The notes under the pieces: model-generated | Told to the model about the DNA's origin: nothing | Seen by the model: only the letters and a program-made list of their open reading frames with translations | Database searches by the model: none | Translations under genes and position numbers: made by a program | NCBI GenBank assembly: GCA_025765615.1 | Contig: JAIVFJ010000017.1 | Location: forward strand, 62,001-126,000 | From: Zopfochytrium polystomum | Taxonomy: Eukaryota > Chytridiomycota > Chytridiomycetes > Chytridiales > Chytridiaceae | Direction of reading: 5' to 3' | DNA: 64,000 nt | Shown: piece after piece, positions 21,486-33,040 of the stretch | How positions within the stretch are numbered: position 1 is the stretch's first letter | Layout: each line of letters opens with the position of its first letter

Positions 21486-23534
21486 ATGCAAGACGACCCC
21501 CCAAAACCCCCGTCCGTCCGCCTCAGCGTGACAACCGAAACTCTCCGCGACCACGACGACGCCTTCCTTCCAGCCGCCGCCACCACCACCACACAGGCGG
21601 CCGCACCACCAGATGGAGACGAAAAGGAGCCCACCGGTGCCGCCGCCATCCCGGGCCGCATCGTGCCCTCCATGACAAACTGGCAATTCGGCCTCCTCTT
21701 CCTCGGTCTCAACGTCGCAATCTTCCTCGCTGCACTAGACCAGGTGCGTTGTGTATTGCCAGGCTCTGTTCAGACCTACGAACCCAAACTCATTTTCCCA
21801 CTTCTTCGGTTTCCTCTAACCACCTTCCATTCTAACCAACCAACCAACCAACCAACCAAAAGACGATCGTCTCAGTCGCCCTCCAAGCCATCTCGACCGA
21901 GTACTCGGCCCAAGACCAGGTCGCGTGGGTCGCGACCGCCTACCTGCTCACCGCGACTGCCTTCATCCCCTCCTACGGCCAGGTCTCGGACATTTTCGGG
22001 CGCAAGCCGACATTTTTATTCGCCATCGTAGTCTTTGAGCTCGGCAGCGCACTGTGCGGGGCAGCAAACAGCATGATCATGCTCATCGTCGCCCGCGCCG
22101 TCGCGGGCATCGGCGGCGGCGGCATTTTTTCGCTGGTCATGATCATCATCTCGGACGTCGTGCCCATACAGGACAGGGCGAAATGGTCAGGCCTCATTGG
22201 TGCTGCGTTCGGCCTCGCGTCCGTCGCTGGTATGTAGGCTTGCGATAATTTCAAAGAGAGAGACTCTCCTGCCCCACAACCTTGACTTAAACAACAACAA
22301 CAACAAAACCAAACAGGCCCCCTCCTCGGCGGCGTCTTTGTCGACCACCTATCCTGGCGCTGGGTCTTTTACATCAACCTCCCCGTCGGCGCCATCGCAA
22401 TCATCACCGTCATCCTCTTCCTGCATGTCGACAACCGCCCCGGCGCCCCAAGGACAACGACTACTACCCGGCTGTCCGCCCTCGCCCGCATCGACTGGCT
22501 CGGCACCGGCCTCCTCGTCGCCGCCGTCCTCTGCATCCTCATCCCGCTGGAAGGCGGCGGCACCCAGTACCCCTGGGACTCCCCCATCGTCAAGGCGCTG
22601 TTTCCAATCGGTGGCATCCTGCTCGCCGCCTTTGTCTACGTCGAGGGCTGGGTCGCGGTCAACCCGATCATCCCGCCGAAGCTGGTGGGTCAGAGGCACG
22701 TCGCGGCCGCGCTGGTCACGGCGTTTTTCTTTGGTGCTACGTTCTTTGGGATGGTGTTTTACGCGCCGCAGTGGTTCCAGGTCGTGCTCGACGGTGAGTA
22801 GAGAATAGTAACAGCTTTTTTTTTTGTTTTCTCTGCAAAGCCACTTAACTGGCACTATTTTTTTTTTTTTGTCACCAGCCTCGGCAACCTCCGCCGGCAT
22901 CCGCAGCCTCCCGATTATCCTCGGCCTCGTCATCTTCGGCGTCGCCGTAGGCATCATCTCCAGCAACACGGGCCACGCCTGGCCCTTCCTGCCCCTCGGC
23001 GGCGCTCTCCTCGCCCTCTCCGCGGGCCTAACCACTCTCCTCAACGAGACCTCCCCTCTCTCCCACCAAGTCGTCTTCTTCCTCCTCGCCGGGATCGGCT
23101 CCGGCCTCGCCTTCCAAATGCTGCTCCTCATCGCCCAGTTCTCCGTCGACCCGGCCTTCCTCTCTGCGGTGACCGCCATCACAAACTTTTCGCAAACAAT
23201 CGGCGGGGTGCTCGGCCTCGCGGCCTTCTCGGTCGCGTTCAACGCCAAGCTGCCGGTGTTTGTGCAGGAGAGCTTGAAAGAGGCTGGGGTGGAGACGCTG
23301 CATTTTACGGTGGAGGGGGTGACGGTGGAGAGCTTGTACAAGTCCGGGGTGATTGTGAGGAGGGTGCTGCCGGACGACGAGTGGCCGCCGGTGATCCACG
23401 GGTACGTGAGGGCGCTGCAGCTGGTGTTTTGGATGACGGTGCCGTTCGCGGGGGCGGTGGTTGTTGCGGCCATGTTTATGAAGAAGAGCAGGCTGCCGTC
23501 GAGCAGGTCGGCGGAGGCGACGATTGCACTTTGA
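21486..23534 (+). CDS. MFS transporter, DHA2-like 14-helix drug:H+ antiporter type (4 exons)
   Basis: Exons 21486-21743, 21863-22229, 22317-22793 and 22879-23534 join in phase to about 585 residues. Hallmarks of the major facilitator family are clear: LDQTIVSVALQAISTEY in helix 1 (motif D1 of the drug antiporter groups), GQVSDIFGRKPTF (motif A), ARAVAGIGGGGIFSLVMIIISD (motif B), and [38 protein letters not shown] (motif C plus the next loop). About 14 hydrophobic segments follow, fitting the DHA2 branch. Such proteins export toxic compounds or metabolites at the plasma membrane. The first 60 residues are cytosolic and low-complexity. No biosynthetic cluster surrounds it. Confidence 0.92.
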
Positions 23535-23859
23535 AGGAGGAGTTTATCGTTCTTTTCTGTGTGTGTGCTGTAGGTTTTTTGGTTCCTTTGTCGTTGGTGA
23601 CCCTCTATTCCTTGTTTTTTTTTTTTTGTAACTGACTTCACTACTTTCGCTGTTGTGGGATTTCTTTCTTCGGCCGCCCTCCCGGTTGTGCTTCTTCTAT
23701 TTTCTTCTTCCATCGTTTACACGTCCGCCAAGTTGTTCTTTGGATCTTGTGCTACCACTTCATAAATTCCTCACTGACCCGGTCCACCCGTGTTACTCGT
23801 CAACGGAAGTAACTCGAAGGTCCAATTTTTCAACATAATCCAACCGCCCCTCCCCTTCG
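23535..23859. other. 3' flank of the MFS gene
   Basis: T-rich sequence (runs near 23619-23628) after the stop; no gene recognised. Confidence 0.4.
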
Positions 23860-24480
23860 TGAGCGCTCATTTGGCAGAAATCAAATTTTTGTTGAAGCAG
23901 CACGGAGGAAGAAAAAGGGGAAATAACCAAGGAAGATGTTTAAGGAGGATCGGTCACTGTATCTTGCAAGTCTGGTGGTGCGCTCAATCATTGTTTGGTG
24001 TTAACTTTGCCGATTGCACCAAAATTTTGTGGGTCGCGCGCAATTGGGACACGCTTGTAAAGGTAAAAAAAAAAGGGAGAGAACTCGCCAGACTCTAACT
24101 GGCAGTGTCCACATTGCTTGACCTACACAACTGGACTACCCAGGCTGTCAGACACAGTGAACTTTGCTGTATCATATAACTGAAGTAGCAAGAGGAGCCA
24201 GACTCGTTCCACTGAACGCCGAAAGCACATCTCTGCTCGGGTGTGGCCTATCAGCGATGTGCCATCTCCTTCAAGACCAAAACAATTAGCCTCCGAACCC
24301 CAGCTGGCATGGCAATCTCGATGAAATGTGCCCAATCGCAAAATCATTTGCCATCTCCATCCTGTGAAGGTGCGTCGGCGTCTGCGATAACGATGCAATG
24401 AATCAAAATCTACTAAATCAGGATCGCCGTATTTTTGTCTGTGGATATCACCAGCCTCCAACCCAAACCGTCTGACAGTT
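23860..24480. repeat. Diverged dispersed repeat, copy R2
   Basis: Arranged in tandem with R3 (24480-25040) on the same strand. Shared blocks include 'aataaccaaxgaxgatgxtxaaxgaggatc', 'tttggtgttaac', 'caccaaaattttgtg', 'aactggcxgtgxc' and 'gccagactcgttxxac', in the same order. R1 at 20170-20620 shares the second half. Confidence 0.65.
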
Positions 24481-24811
24481 CGGGGTGACCATTTATTGGT
24501 GATCGCTCGTTTTGCAAAAAATTCAAAAAAGCATAACCAAGAAGGATGATAAAGAGGATCAGTTATTGTATTTGTAAGTCAGATTGTGCGTGTTCCCTCA
24601 AGTGTCACTATTTGGTGTTAACGCGGAGGCAACCGCCAAAATTTTGTGTCTCCGCGTCGTTTCTCCCTGACTTGCAGAAGGGAAAGGAGTGAGCACAACC
24701 AGACATGAACTGGCGGTGCCTACGTCGCTTCACCTCTTTGCGAACACATATCTTGCTTCCAGGGCTATTTAGCTGGACTACTCAAGCTGACACACAAATC
24801 TGATTTGAAGT

Positions 24812-24842
<31 letters not shown>

Positions 24843-25040
24843 AATAAGAGTCAGACTCGTTTTACGGCGGGAAGCCAAAAGCACACTTCTGTGCTCGGGG
24901 CGTGGCCCATCACCATGTGCCATTTGCTTGAAGACCTTAAAACGACTGACGCTCGACAGGTTTTGCCCCAAACGCCGGCTGACATTGGCCCATCCCGTAA
25001 ACGTGCGTCGGGTGGTCTGGGCGATCTTGGGGGAATGAGA
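24480..25040. repeat. Diverged dispersed repeat, copy R3
   Basis: Third copy, directly after R2. It contains an AT microsatellite (24812-24836) where the other copies have other AT-rich sequence. It ends near 25040; the retrotransposon begins 186 bases further on, so this copy is close to, but not split by, that insertion. Confidence 0.65.
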
Positions 25041-25225
25041 ACGATCGCGGTGCGCAGTCCGCCAGCAAAGATCGGATCGCTTTTTTTTCTCCTTTCCACA
25101 TGATTTGTGGATATCGACTGCCTTCCACTGGTATGATCAGTCAGGGTGCAAGAAAGGTGATGTTGGAGTGAGATCGAGGACAAAGTGAAGCCCTGTTTCT
25201 GTATTTGAGTCGGCCGCCAAAGAGT

Positions 25226-25381
25226 TGTTGAGAATTGGAGGGAACTGCACACGAGAATGAGATGAAGATTCTCCCACACCGTGTGTGACTTGGAAATCAG
25301 CATAAGAGAGAAAGAAGAGAATGGACAAACACGTGAGAGTAAAAGGAGCAGAGAAAAAGGTCTAAAGTCTAAAAGTCAACA
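25226..25381 (-). repeat. 3' LTR of the copia element
   Basis: 156-bp LTR with TG...CA ends inside the 6-bp inverted repeat TGTTGA/TCAACA. The purine-rich GGGTGGGAG on the minus strand directly upstream (25382-25391) is the likely polypurine tract for plus-strand priming. Confidence 0.95.
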
Positions 25382-25400
25382 CTCCCACCCATCGAGACGT

Positions 25401-28400
25401 TTAGGGAAGAAGGAGATGGGAACGAAGCAAGGTGAAGGAGTCAGCTGGAAGGGGCTTTGTGAGGATGTCAGCGACCATCTCCCGAGAGCGGAGATGCTGG
25501 ACGTCGATGATGTGCTGCTGTACCTTTTCACGGATGAAGTGATGGCGAATGTCAATGTGCTTAACCTGATTGGAAAGCTTCTGGTTCTTGGCAACGGCAA
25601 TGGCACTGCGATTATCTTCGTAGATTATGGTTGGACCACCAGATTGAGGCACACCAAGGTCGGACAGAAGTTGACGGAGCCAGAGGACTTCCTGTGTGGT
25701 GGAGGAGAGGGCCATGTATTCTGCTTCGAGTGTGGAAAGCGCAACAGTGGCCTGGACGTGACTGCGCCAGGAAATGGGACCTCCAGCGTAGAATTGAACA
25801 AAGCCTGTTGTGGAGCGGCGATCAGAGGTAGTGCCCCCAAAATCGGCATTAGAGAAGCTGTGGAGCGGTGGGCGTTGAAGGTTACTAGCGGTGGCAGTGG
25901 GTCCAGCATAGGCAAAGTGGCTGAAAGAGACAAGGGACTGGGACAAGGCAGAGTAGGTGATGCCGTATGGTAAGGTACCACAGAGATAGCAGAGAATGCG
26001 TTTGGCAGCAACTCAGTCAATTTCAGTTGGGCAACTAAGGCGGCGACTGAGGCGGGCAACAGCCATGGAGATGTCAGGGCAAGTACTCAAGGAGAGATAG
26101 AGTAGACAGCCAATGAGTTCTGCAAAAGGCTCAGACGTAGGAGCGGAGGAGGGGTCTGCCTTATACGAGGTGTGCATGGGGGTGGAAACAGAGGCGCAGT
26201 CCGACATGCCAAAACGTTGGAGGATGGACTTAGCATAGCCAGTCTGATGAACACGCACGCGAGTGAGGTCAGGAGACTGCTCAATCTCGAGACCAATGAA
26301 GTAGCGGAGGAGGCTGAGATCTTTCATGCGAAATCGGGCGCGGAGGGCGTCCTTAATTGCGGAGATTTCAGTGGAGGTCGATCCAGCTATAAGGAGATCA
26401 TCAACATAGGCTACAATGAAACTCTTGAGACCGTCGCAAACACGAACATACACACACGCGTCTGCCAGGGAAGGAGTGAACCCAATAGACTGGAGATAAT
26501 CATCCAGAGTCTTGTTCCAGAGGTGAGGTGCCTGCTTCAGCCCATACAGGGAACGTTTAAGCTTCCAGACATGATCGATTTTTCCAGGGGCAACGTGACC
26601 AACAGGTTGCTCAATGTAAACGTCGCGGTCAATGGGTGCATAGAGGAAGGCAGTAGTGACGTCCATGTGGTGGATGGCGAGGCGCTCGCAAGCACAGACA
26701 GCAAGCACACTGCGAATGCTGGAGAGTTTTGCAGTTGGGGCAAAAATGTCGTCGAAGTGGACGCCAGTGACTTGCTGGTAACCTTTGGCAACAAAACGCG
26801 CTTTATACCATGTGGGGCAACCATTTGCGTCTCTCTTGATCCGAAATACCCAGCGTGAAGGGAGGACAAGAGTGTCGAATGGGCGCAGGACAAGGTCCTC
26901 GACGTCGTTTTCCCAACAGGAGGCAAGTTCCTCCTCACGGGCAAGCCGCCACTGCTCCGCATCGGGTCGACTATTGCAGTCCCCTACTGTTTGGGGATCG
27001 TCAGTAGGAACTGTCTCAGTGAGCGCTCCGACAAGGTCAGACTCGACACATTCAAGGAGCGTCGAGGGGGGAGCCAAGGATGGTGACTCCTCCCAAATAA
27101 GTCGACTGAAAGTGGTGAGGAGCCCAACAAACAGGGAAGAACCAGAATCGTCAGGGACATACGGTTGACCATCAGGGCGGAGGTAGTCCTTTAGGCGCGA
27201 GTTGGGTTGGCGAATACAGGTGGAGCGACGGAGTCCTGCAGCCATGGGAGGAGACTGCTGTTGACGTGTTTTTGGAGGCGGCGAACTGAGGGGAGGAAAA
27301 TCAACATTGTAGTGGGATGGCAGAGGAGTCGGAGACAAGGGAACCACCGAGATGGCATCAGGTAAAGGCCGCTCAGGGGAAGGCGGGAGCGGAAAAAACG
27401 AAGGAGGAGTGGGCACTGCAGTAGAGAGGGAACGGAGGAGTGACATGGGAGAGGTAGCAGTCGAGGATGCGGTGGGGTCAGGTACATCTGTAGCGGTAGT
27501 GTGGGGGACAACACCACAGTCTGAGAGAGGCATCGACGAGTGAGTGGATGTGGGTGACAGTGTGAGTTCGTCAGGCACCGCCGCTGGAGGTTCCGCTACT
27601 GGGATAGCAGGGGTGGAAGGAGATGCCAGGGGGGGGAGTGGAATGTGAAAAGGATAAATAGATGCGACAAGATCTGCAGGCAGCAGAGCGGGAGAATCAG
27701 ATCCTGGTGGGCGAGAGGAGAAGAATAGTGAGGACGGATTAGAGGGCAGTTGAGGGTCGGAAGGGTCGAAGGTGTCCTCCCAGAAAATGACGTTTTGACT
27801 TAAAACTACACGGCCAGAGGAGAGACGAACACGATATGCCTTTGACTCAAGGTCGTAACCGACAAAGCGACCCTTTTCAGCCTTTGGGTGAAGTTTTGAG
27901 GCACGGTCGTCCTGAACCCGAATGGCAAAGCGACACAACCCCAGGTGCGGAGGTGTGAGAGGTCAGGCTTGTGGCCGTGGATTTTCTCGTAAGGAGACTT
28001 TCCGTTGGCGCCAGGTAAGCGGTTGTGCAAGTAGACCGCTGTCATAATGCCTCTCCCCAAAGACTGAGTGGGGCGTGAGCAGCGTGTAGCATGGAGAGTG
28101 CACGTTCTGCAAGTGTACAGTTCATACGTTCAGCGACCCCAATTTGTCCGTGATGAGCAGCGCCAGGTGTTGCAAGTTGGTGTTCAATCCCAGCTTGACG
28201 TAAAGGAAGTCAGAAGTCGGACCCCATGAATTCGGAGCGCTGGTCTGAGCGAAAAACCTTGAGGGAATGGCCAGTCTTCTTTTTCATGATAGTGCGAAAA
28301 TCCGCAAAGTGTGCATATGTGGAGGCAGATGTGAGCGACTTTTGAAAACACGCTCGGACATAGTGCGTTGCATCATCGATAAAGAGGGTGACATTCTTGT

Positions 28401-29580
28401 GACCTGCGATAGTTGGCTGCTTGCAGACAAAACTGTCAGAGTGAACTACTTCAAGTGGGAGCAATGCGCGACGGCCAACAGCAGGTAGGCGAACATGATG
28501 CCCTTTTCCGTACAGGCAACCTTCACAGCGGAGAGGAATCGGATCTGGGGGAAGGCGAAGCTGATCAGCGACTTGGTTGAGAATGGGGAGACCTGGATGG
28601 CCAAGATGGTTGTGGAGCGTGGCACGTGTGAGGGGAGCAGCAGGACGGTGTAAGGCGAGGACAACTTGTTCTGCCTGATTTGTGACGTAAAGGCGTGCAC
28701 CCAGGGACCAGAGATTCTTGAGACGACGACCGCAACCAATGAGTTTTCCACCTGCCACTAGTTGAACGAAATTTTGGGAGAACGAGACTGATGCGCCACC
28801 CGCAGTTAGCTGGTCCACAGAGACAAGGTTGGCTTTCAGCTTTGGGGCAAAGTAAACTGTCTGAAGATGGAGAGTCACGAGAGAGGGGTCATCCGGTGCG
28901 CGTGGGAGCAGAAGGGAAAGGGAGCCCACGTGCATGCAGTGCAAGGCAGAACCATCTGGTTGGCTAAGTTTGAGGCGGGAGGGGCGAACACTGTGAAGGT
29001 GTGAGAGGTTGGAGGTGAGGTGCTGTGTGCAGCCGGAATCAAGAAGGAAATCAGGATGTCCAGTTGTGGTAACAGCATATACAGCCTCCTGGGAGAATAG
29101 ATCCACGCGTAGAAAAAGTGTACCCAGGGCCAGGATATACAAGAGAAACTGCAGAAGTAAGTTTGTCCAGAAGCGAACCCAACCCCAGCTCAATGCAAAA
29201 CATGAGACTGGTGGGCGTGGAAAGATGAGGCGACCCACACAGCGTGTGAACGAGTGTGGAGGTGGACGACGGAAACCGGAGCGACAATCAGCTGAGATGA
29301 CAAGAGTCGAACCCAGCAGGCAAGGGACAGACGGAGAAAAAAGGGGGACAAGTGGAAGGCGCGAGGCGTAGTAGGCAGAAGAGTACATGTATTCTTCAAC
29401 AAATGACTCTTCCAATTCAATGGCACGGGCCCCAACGAGCAACGCTGAGTCCTTCATCGCTTTCTCTTGCTTCACTTGATTTTCAGCACCTTGCACGCGA
29501 CAGGCACGACGAGGATTGTGATACCGCTTGCAAGTGTCACACGTACCCCAGCACTGCTCTGTTGTGTGTGTGGGGGCACG
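25401..29580 (-). pseudogene. Degraded copia pol region (protease, integrase, reverse transcriptase, RNase H)
   Basis: In order on the minus strand: protease with FLLDSGCTQHL (29058-29026 region); GAG-pre-integrase zinc finger LHNHLGHP...CEGCLYGK (about 28620-28500); integrase core with VVHSDSF and FIDDATHY; a long Pro/Ser-rich spacer; reverse transcriptase from about 27060 with RWVFRIKRD, MDVTTAFLYAP, LKQAPHLW and the catalytic YVDDLL (about 26400); RNase H with TLEAEYMAL, EDNRSAI and ADILTKPLP, ending at 25401. Breaks: TGA within the zinc-knuckle region (about 29581), TGA near 28208 in integrase, frame changes near 28050 and 27940, and TGA near 26010 just before RNase H. Confidence 0.9.
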
Positions 29581-30329
29581 TCAGGATCGTCCAGCAGCGG
29601 AGCACTTCATGCAGGAGAGTGGATCAACGAGAGATGGGACACCTGGAGAGAGGGAGACAGTCATCTTCATGACAGTTTGGAGCGCATCATGATCACGGCG
29701 AATCTTGGCACGGATGTCAGAAAGAAGGTCGTCGCTGGTGAGTTCGCTGTCGTGCTTGATGTCGGCGTAGCTGGTCCGCATGGAAGTCGACGGAAGTGCA
29801 AGCATGACGAGATCAACAAGTATATCGTCGTCAAGGGGCTTGTTGGCCTTGCGAAGAATGGCTTGATTTTTCTCAAGGGAGTCGAGGCACTCAAGGAGAG
29901 TAGCATTGTCAGCTGCCTTCGTTTGAAACATCTGACGTCGAACCGTGCTGAGAACGTGACGATCGGACTGGCCGAACTGTTTCTTGAGGCGTTGCCAGAT
30001 GGCGGCAGCAGTGTTGAGGCTGCCGACTTGCTCCTGAAGTTTGGGACTGAGAGCGAGGAGCAGAGTTCAATCGCCTCGGCGTTGCCTTTTCGGAACTTGA
30101 TCTTTTCGTTGGGGGAGAGAGCGACTGCAGCTACATCTTTGTTTGACGTATCCTTGCCGGGAGCCGGGTAGGCACCGTGGAATTTGTCTGCATTTGTGAG
30201 TATGTCAGGATCATCAAGCTTGTTGGCGGTGTTGGCGATGAAGCGACTCCAGACGGCATAAGAAGGAGAGTTGACATCTTCCGGATCGCCTGTGAAGATT
30301 GGAAGGATGATGCGCTTCAAGTTGGTCAT
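29581..30329 (-). pseudogene. Copia gag, frameshifted
   Basis: Starts at ATG 30329, about 30 bases after the primer-binding site, with the copia-type start MTNLKRIILPIFTGD and a YAVW helix typical of the UBN2/retrotran-gag domain. The frame shifts near 30043 by one base; the continuation includes AAAIWQRLKKQFG and LPLDDD-like helices (to about 29640). A CMKC zinc-knuckle start is followed by an in-frame TGA at about 29581. Confidence 0.8.
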
Positions 30330-30358
30330 CGTTTGCGTGTGCGATTCAGTAGCACTTT

Positions 30359-30371
30359 GGGCTCATAACCC
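30359..30371 (-). other. Primer-binding site complementary to the initiator-tRNA-Met anticodon arm
   Basis: Directly inside the 5' LTR the plus strand reads GGGCTCATAACCC, identical to the anticodon stem-loop of a Met tRNA (CAT anticodon). The element's RNA therefore carries the complement. Priming from an internally cut half-tRNA is the mechanism known from Drosophila copia and its relatives. Confidence 0.85.
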
Positions 30372-30526
30372 TGTTGAGAATTGGAGGGAACTGCACACGA
30401 GAATGAGATGAAGATTCTCCCACACCGTGTGTGACTTGGAAATCAGCATAAAAGAGAAAGAAGAGAATGGACAAACACGTGAGAGTAAAGGAGCAGAGAA
30501 AAAGGTCTAAAGTCTAAAAGTCAACA
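30372..30526 (-). repeat. 5' LTR of the copia element
   Basis: 155-bp LTR, near-identical to 25226-25381 (one A/G difference and one A fewer). It ends the element next to the AGAGT duplication. As the 5' LTR it should hold the element's promoter, firing leftward and away from the gene at 30839. Confidence 0.95.
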
Positions 30527-30838
30527 AGAGTGGACAAAACAACAGAAAGTAGAAAAAAAAAATCTTTGGCATTATTGAAGTTGACTGCGTGTGGTCATCA
30601 CACCTTTCCGCGACCGCGTTGCTTGATGAATTCGGCGCTTTGCAAACAAGAAAGTCGAGAATGACACAGCGTTGGACGAGCGAGCCAAGAAAGGAAAAGC
30701 AACAGCAAGCCGCTTCCGCCTGTGGATCTACATGAGGATGATTCAGCTAATGGTGGAGCCAAAGCGGATTTGTCGAATTTCCCCAATATTGCACTTTTCG
30801 GCATCCCCCGGCGCACACCACCCCACTCTGCCCCGCAT
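30527..30838. other. Short 5' region of the DUF1308 gene
   Basis: 312 bases between the retrotransposon and the ATG at 30839. The frame upstream of that ATG is open to about 30722 but only through non-ATG codons, and an out-of-frame ATG occurs near 30733. The insertion may have displaced distal promoter sequence. Confidence 0.5.
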
Positions 30839-32798
30839 ATGACCCTTGCGGCCAACGGCGCCAGCAACGGCGCCCAGGCCGTCGACCTGGACGGCTCATC
30901 TCAAGGCTCTCGGTCGTCGCCCGATGCAGGCTTGGAGCACGACCTCGCGGCGGAGGCAACCCTTCTGCGAGCCCGCTGCGATCGCCTTCTGAAGCGAATC
31001 GACGCCACGGTGGCTGCGGTCTCGCGCAAAGTCTCCCCAGCAGCGGCCCACCAGGACGGCAAGCCGTCGACGCCGGCGCCGCCCACCAATGTCCGGACGC
31101 GGAAGGAGCGTGCTGAGCTGCTGGAAGGTGTCGTCAAGCTGCAGTCGATGGTTCGCGCTGAGAAGCGCTTCCTCGAAAAGGTATGACAACAACAGCCTCC
31201 CGGTGGATTTGTTGCTGGCATTTGACCCATCCCTCACCTCTGCTTGGCGCAGTTACTGTCCGATTCATCCCGCATCCAACCGAGCCACGTCCAGTGCTCC
31301 AATCTGGCATTCTTGGAAGCCGTGCATCACCTCGCGTCGCTGCCGTCTCAGTCAGTGTCCCGCGTGTTTCAGTCCATCGCCTACGTCCCTGCCACCGCGG
31401 ATCGCGGACACCCGTCGTCGTCATCGACATCGTCCATCCGGGTCGATCTCGTCGGGAGAAACGGCACGCGGTGGATCAAAGTAAAGGCGAGCTCTCTCAA
31501 GGGACTAGCGGCAGAGCTCGAGGAGGAGGAGGACGACGAGGATGAATCGTCGGACGAGGACGACTCATCGGACAATGGATCAGACGACGGAGCAACGCAC
31601 CGCCCTGCTGAAACAAAGCCCGCCACCCCCACGGCATCCGGCATGCCGGACCCGCACAGCTCGTCTCTTCCCATCTTCCGCCAGGCCCGGAATTGGCTAC
31701 TTGCCGCGTCGCAGCACCCGGTGTCGTACGTGCCGCCGACGATCGTCTTTGCGTTTGTTTTGGAGCCCGACGAAGCCGTGGACCCCAAGATCGTGCAAGG
31801 GCTCCAGACGATCGGCGTCGAGGTCGAGTTCCACTCGCCGCCGGCGGACGCTGCCGCAGCAGCAGCGCCTTCTGAAAGCCCCATCGATACGACTACCGCT
31901 GCTTCTGCCGACGAGACGGAGCTTGCCGCGCAGAGCGGCGGACTGGTCGGGCTGGCCAACATCGACGGCGCGATCGACATGCCGTTGACGCAGACGCTGA
32001 ACCTGGACACGACCTGTCTTATTGCGCTGGTCTCGGACATGTCGAATCGCTTCCACACGCTGACGCCAGACGCGTTCGACATTCCCGCCTTGCAGGTCCA
32101 GCGAGACCTGGAGACCGCCGACCCATTGTTCCGGGTAAACTCCCCGCACTCTCCGTGGAAAAACGCTCACACTGACCAAACCCTCCCAGACGCTCCTACC
32201 TATCTTCACTCCCGACAAGACCCTGATCACAACACGGACGGCCTTTTCTCGCTTCATCGAGATCGTCACGGTGGTCGGCGGACCGTACGAGCGGGCGCGC
32301 GCACACATGCTCTTCACGGCCGCCACCGCGGCCTCGGAGCCGTCGCTGCAACGGCTCCTCGCATCGTCGCCGTCGTCACCGCAGCCTCTTCCGCCCGACG
32401 AAGCAGTGCGGGCGGCCAGCAACGGCGGAGTGCCGTTCGGGCGCGTCGAAGTGGTGGCGGACGGGCCGTCTGCGCGGTTCCGGGCGCTCGCGGTGTCGGC
32501 GGCGGCGGCGTCCAAAGGCGGAGCTCGGCGGTCGCAGCAGCATCAGCCGCCGCCGGCGAAACCCGTGTCCGCGATCAACGTGGCGGTGTTTGGCACGGCG
32601 GACGCGCTGTGCGCGACGACGGTGACGGCGAACGCGGGGCTGGTGCGAGCGCTGGAGCAAAACGGGGTGGGGGGCGTGAGCGCGTTCGTGCACGGCGCGA
32701 GGAGCCTGGTGGAGAGCAGGCCGTCTTATTCGCTGACGCGGGCCGCTGAGGCGAGTAAGACGGCCGCTGTGGCGGCGGTAAAGGCTGGAGTGGCGTGA
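30839..32798 (+). CDS. UPF0415/DUF1308 protein, C7orf25 homologue (3 exons)
   Basis: Exons 30839-31180, 31253-32134 and 32190-32798 join in phase to about 610 residues. The C-terminal part matches the conserved DUF1308 region of animal C7orf25: LNLDTTCLIALVSDMSN, then KTLITTRTAFSRFIEIVTVVGGPYERARA, then VAVFGTADALCATTVTANAGLVRALEQNGV and FVHGARSLVES. The N-terminal half has a helical region (LLRARCDRLLKRID, ELLEGVVKLQSMV), a matching RTRKERAELL segment and an acidic Glu/Asp/Ser linker (about residues 200-230). DUF1308 is thought to adopt a PIN-like fold, but no molecular role is established. Start chosen at the first in-frame ATG. Confidence 0.9.
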
Positions 32799-33040
32799 AG
32801 GAACTGGATGAGGAGGACGAATGAGAAATTCTGCTTCTTTTTTTTTTTTTTTTTTTTTTTCTTTCTTGTCCCTCGTTCATCTTGCTCTTTTCGATAACTG
32901 ACGTAAACCCCTGGTTGCGTTGGCTGCGTTCATATTCGGATGTCGTTCTCCATTGCCACCACAGTATGCGCCTACATGCCATCACCGCGCGATCGCTTCC
33001 AGCTCGCATCGCTCGTCCGACTGCCTAACCTCCAGGCGCC
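32799..33040. other. Intergenic with T-run
   Basis: A run of about 22-23 T at 32838-32860 follows the DUF1308 stop codon. No gene is seen before the ankyrin-like fragment. Confidence 0.4.

Larger units (their letters stand above)
25226..30526 (-). mobile_element. Ty1/copia LTR retrotransposon, full length, coding frames degraded
   Basis: A 5301-bp element read on the minus strand. Two direct LTRs (25226-25381 and 30372-30526) begin TGTTGA and end TCAACA. They differ by one substitution and one A indel. The element is flanked on both sides by the 5-bp duplication AGAGT (25221-25225 and 30527-30531), proof of insertion by an integrase. Domain order is Gag, protease, integrase, reverse transcriptase, RNase H, the copia order. 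It lies about 310 bases upstream of the ATG of the next gene (30839). Several stops and frame changes break gag and pol, so this copy should not be autonomous. Confidence 0.97.

Noticed and set aside
20482..21486. 334-codon open frame on the plus strand
   Set aside because: Much of it is translated GT and GA microsatellite, and it runs into the start of the MFS gene in another frame.
22349..23713. 454-codon minus-strand frame
   Set aside because: Antisense of the MFS transporter; no domain of its own.
26010..29583. UGA codons read as tryptophan (altered genetic code)
   Set aside because: Although one TGA in the retroelement stands where Trp is expected, nuclear genes here (methyltransferase, MFS, DUF1308, PARP) end naturally at TGA, so the standard code applies.
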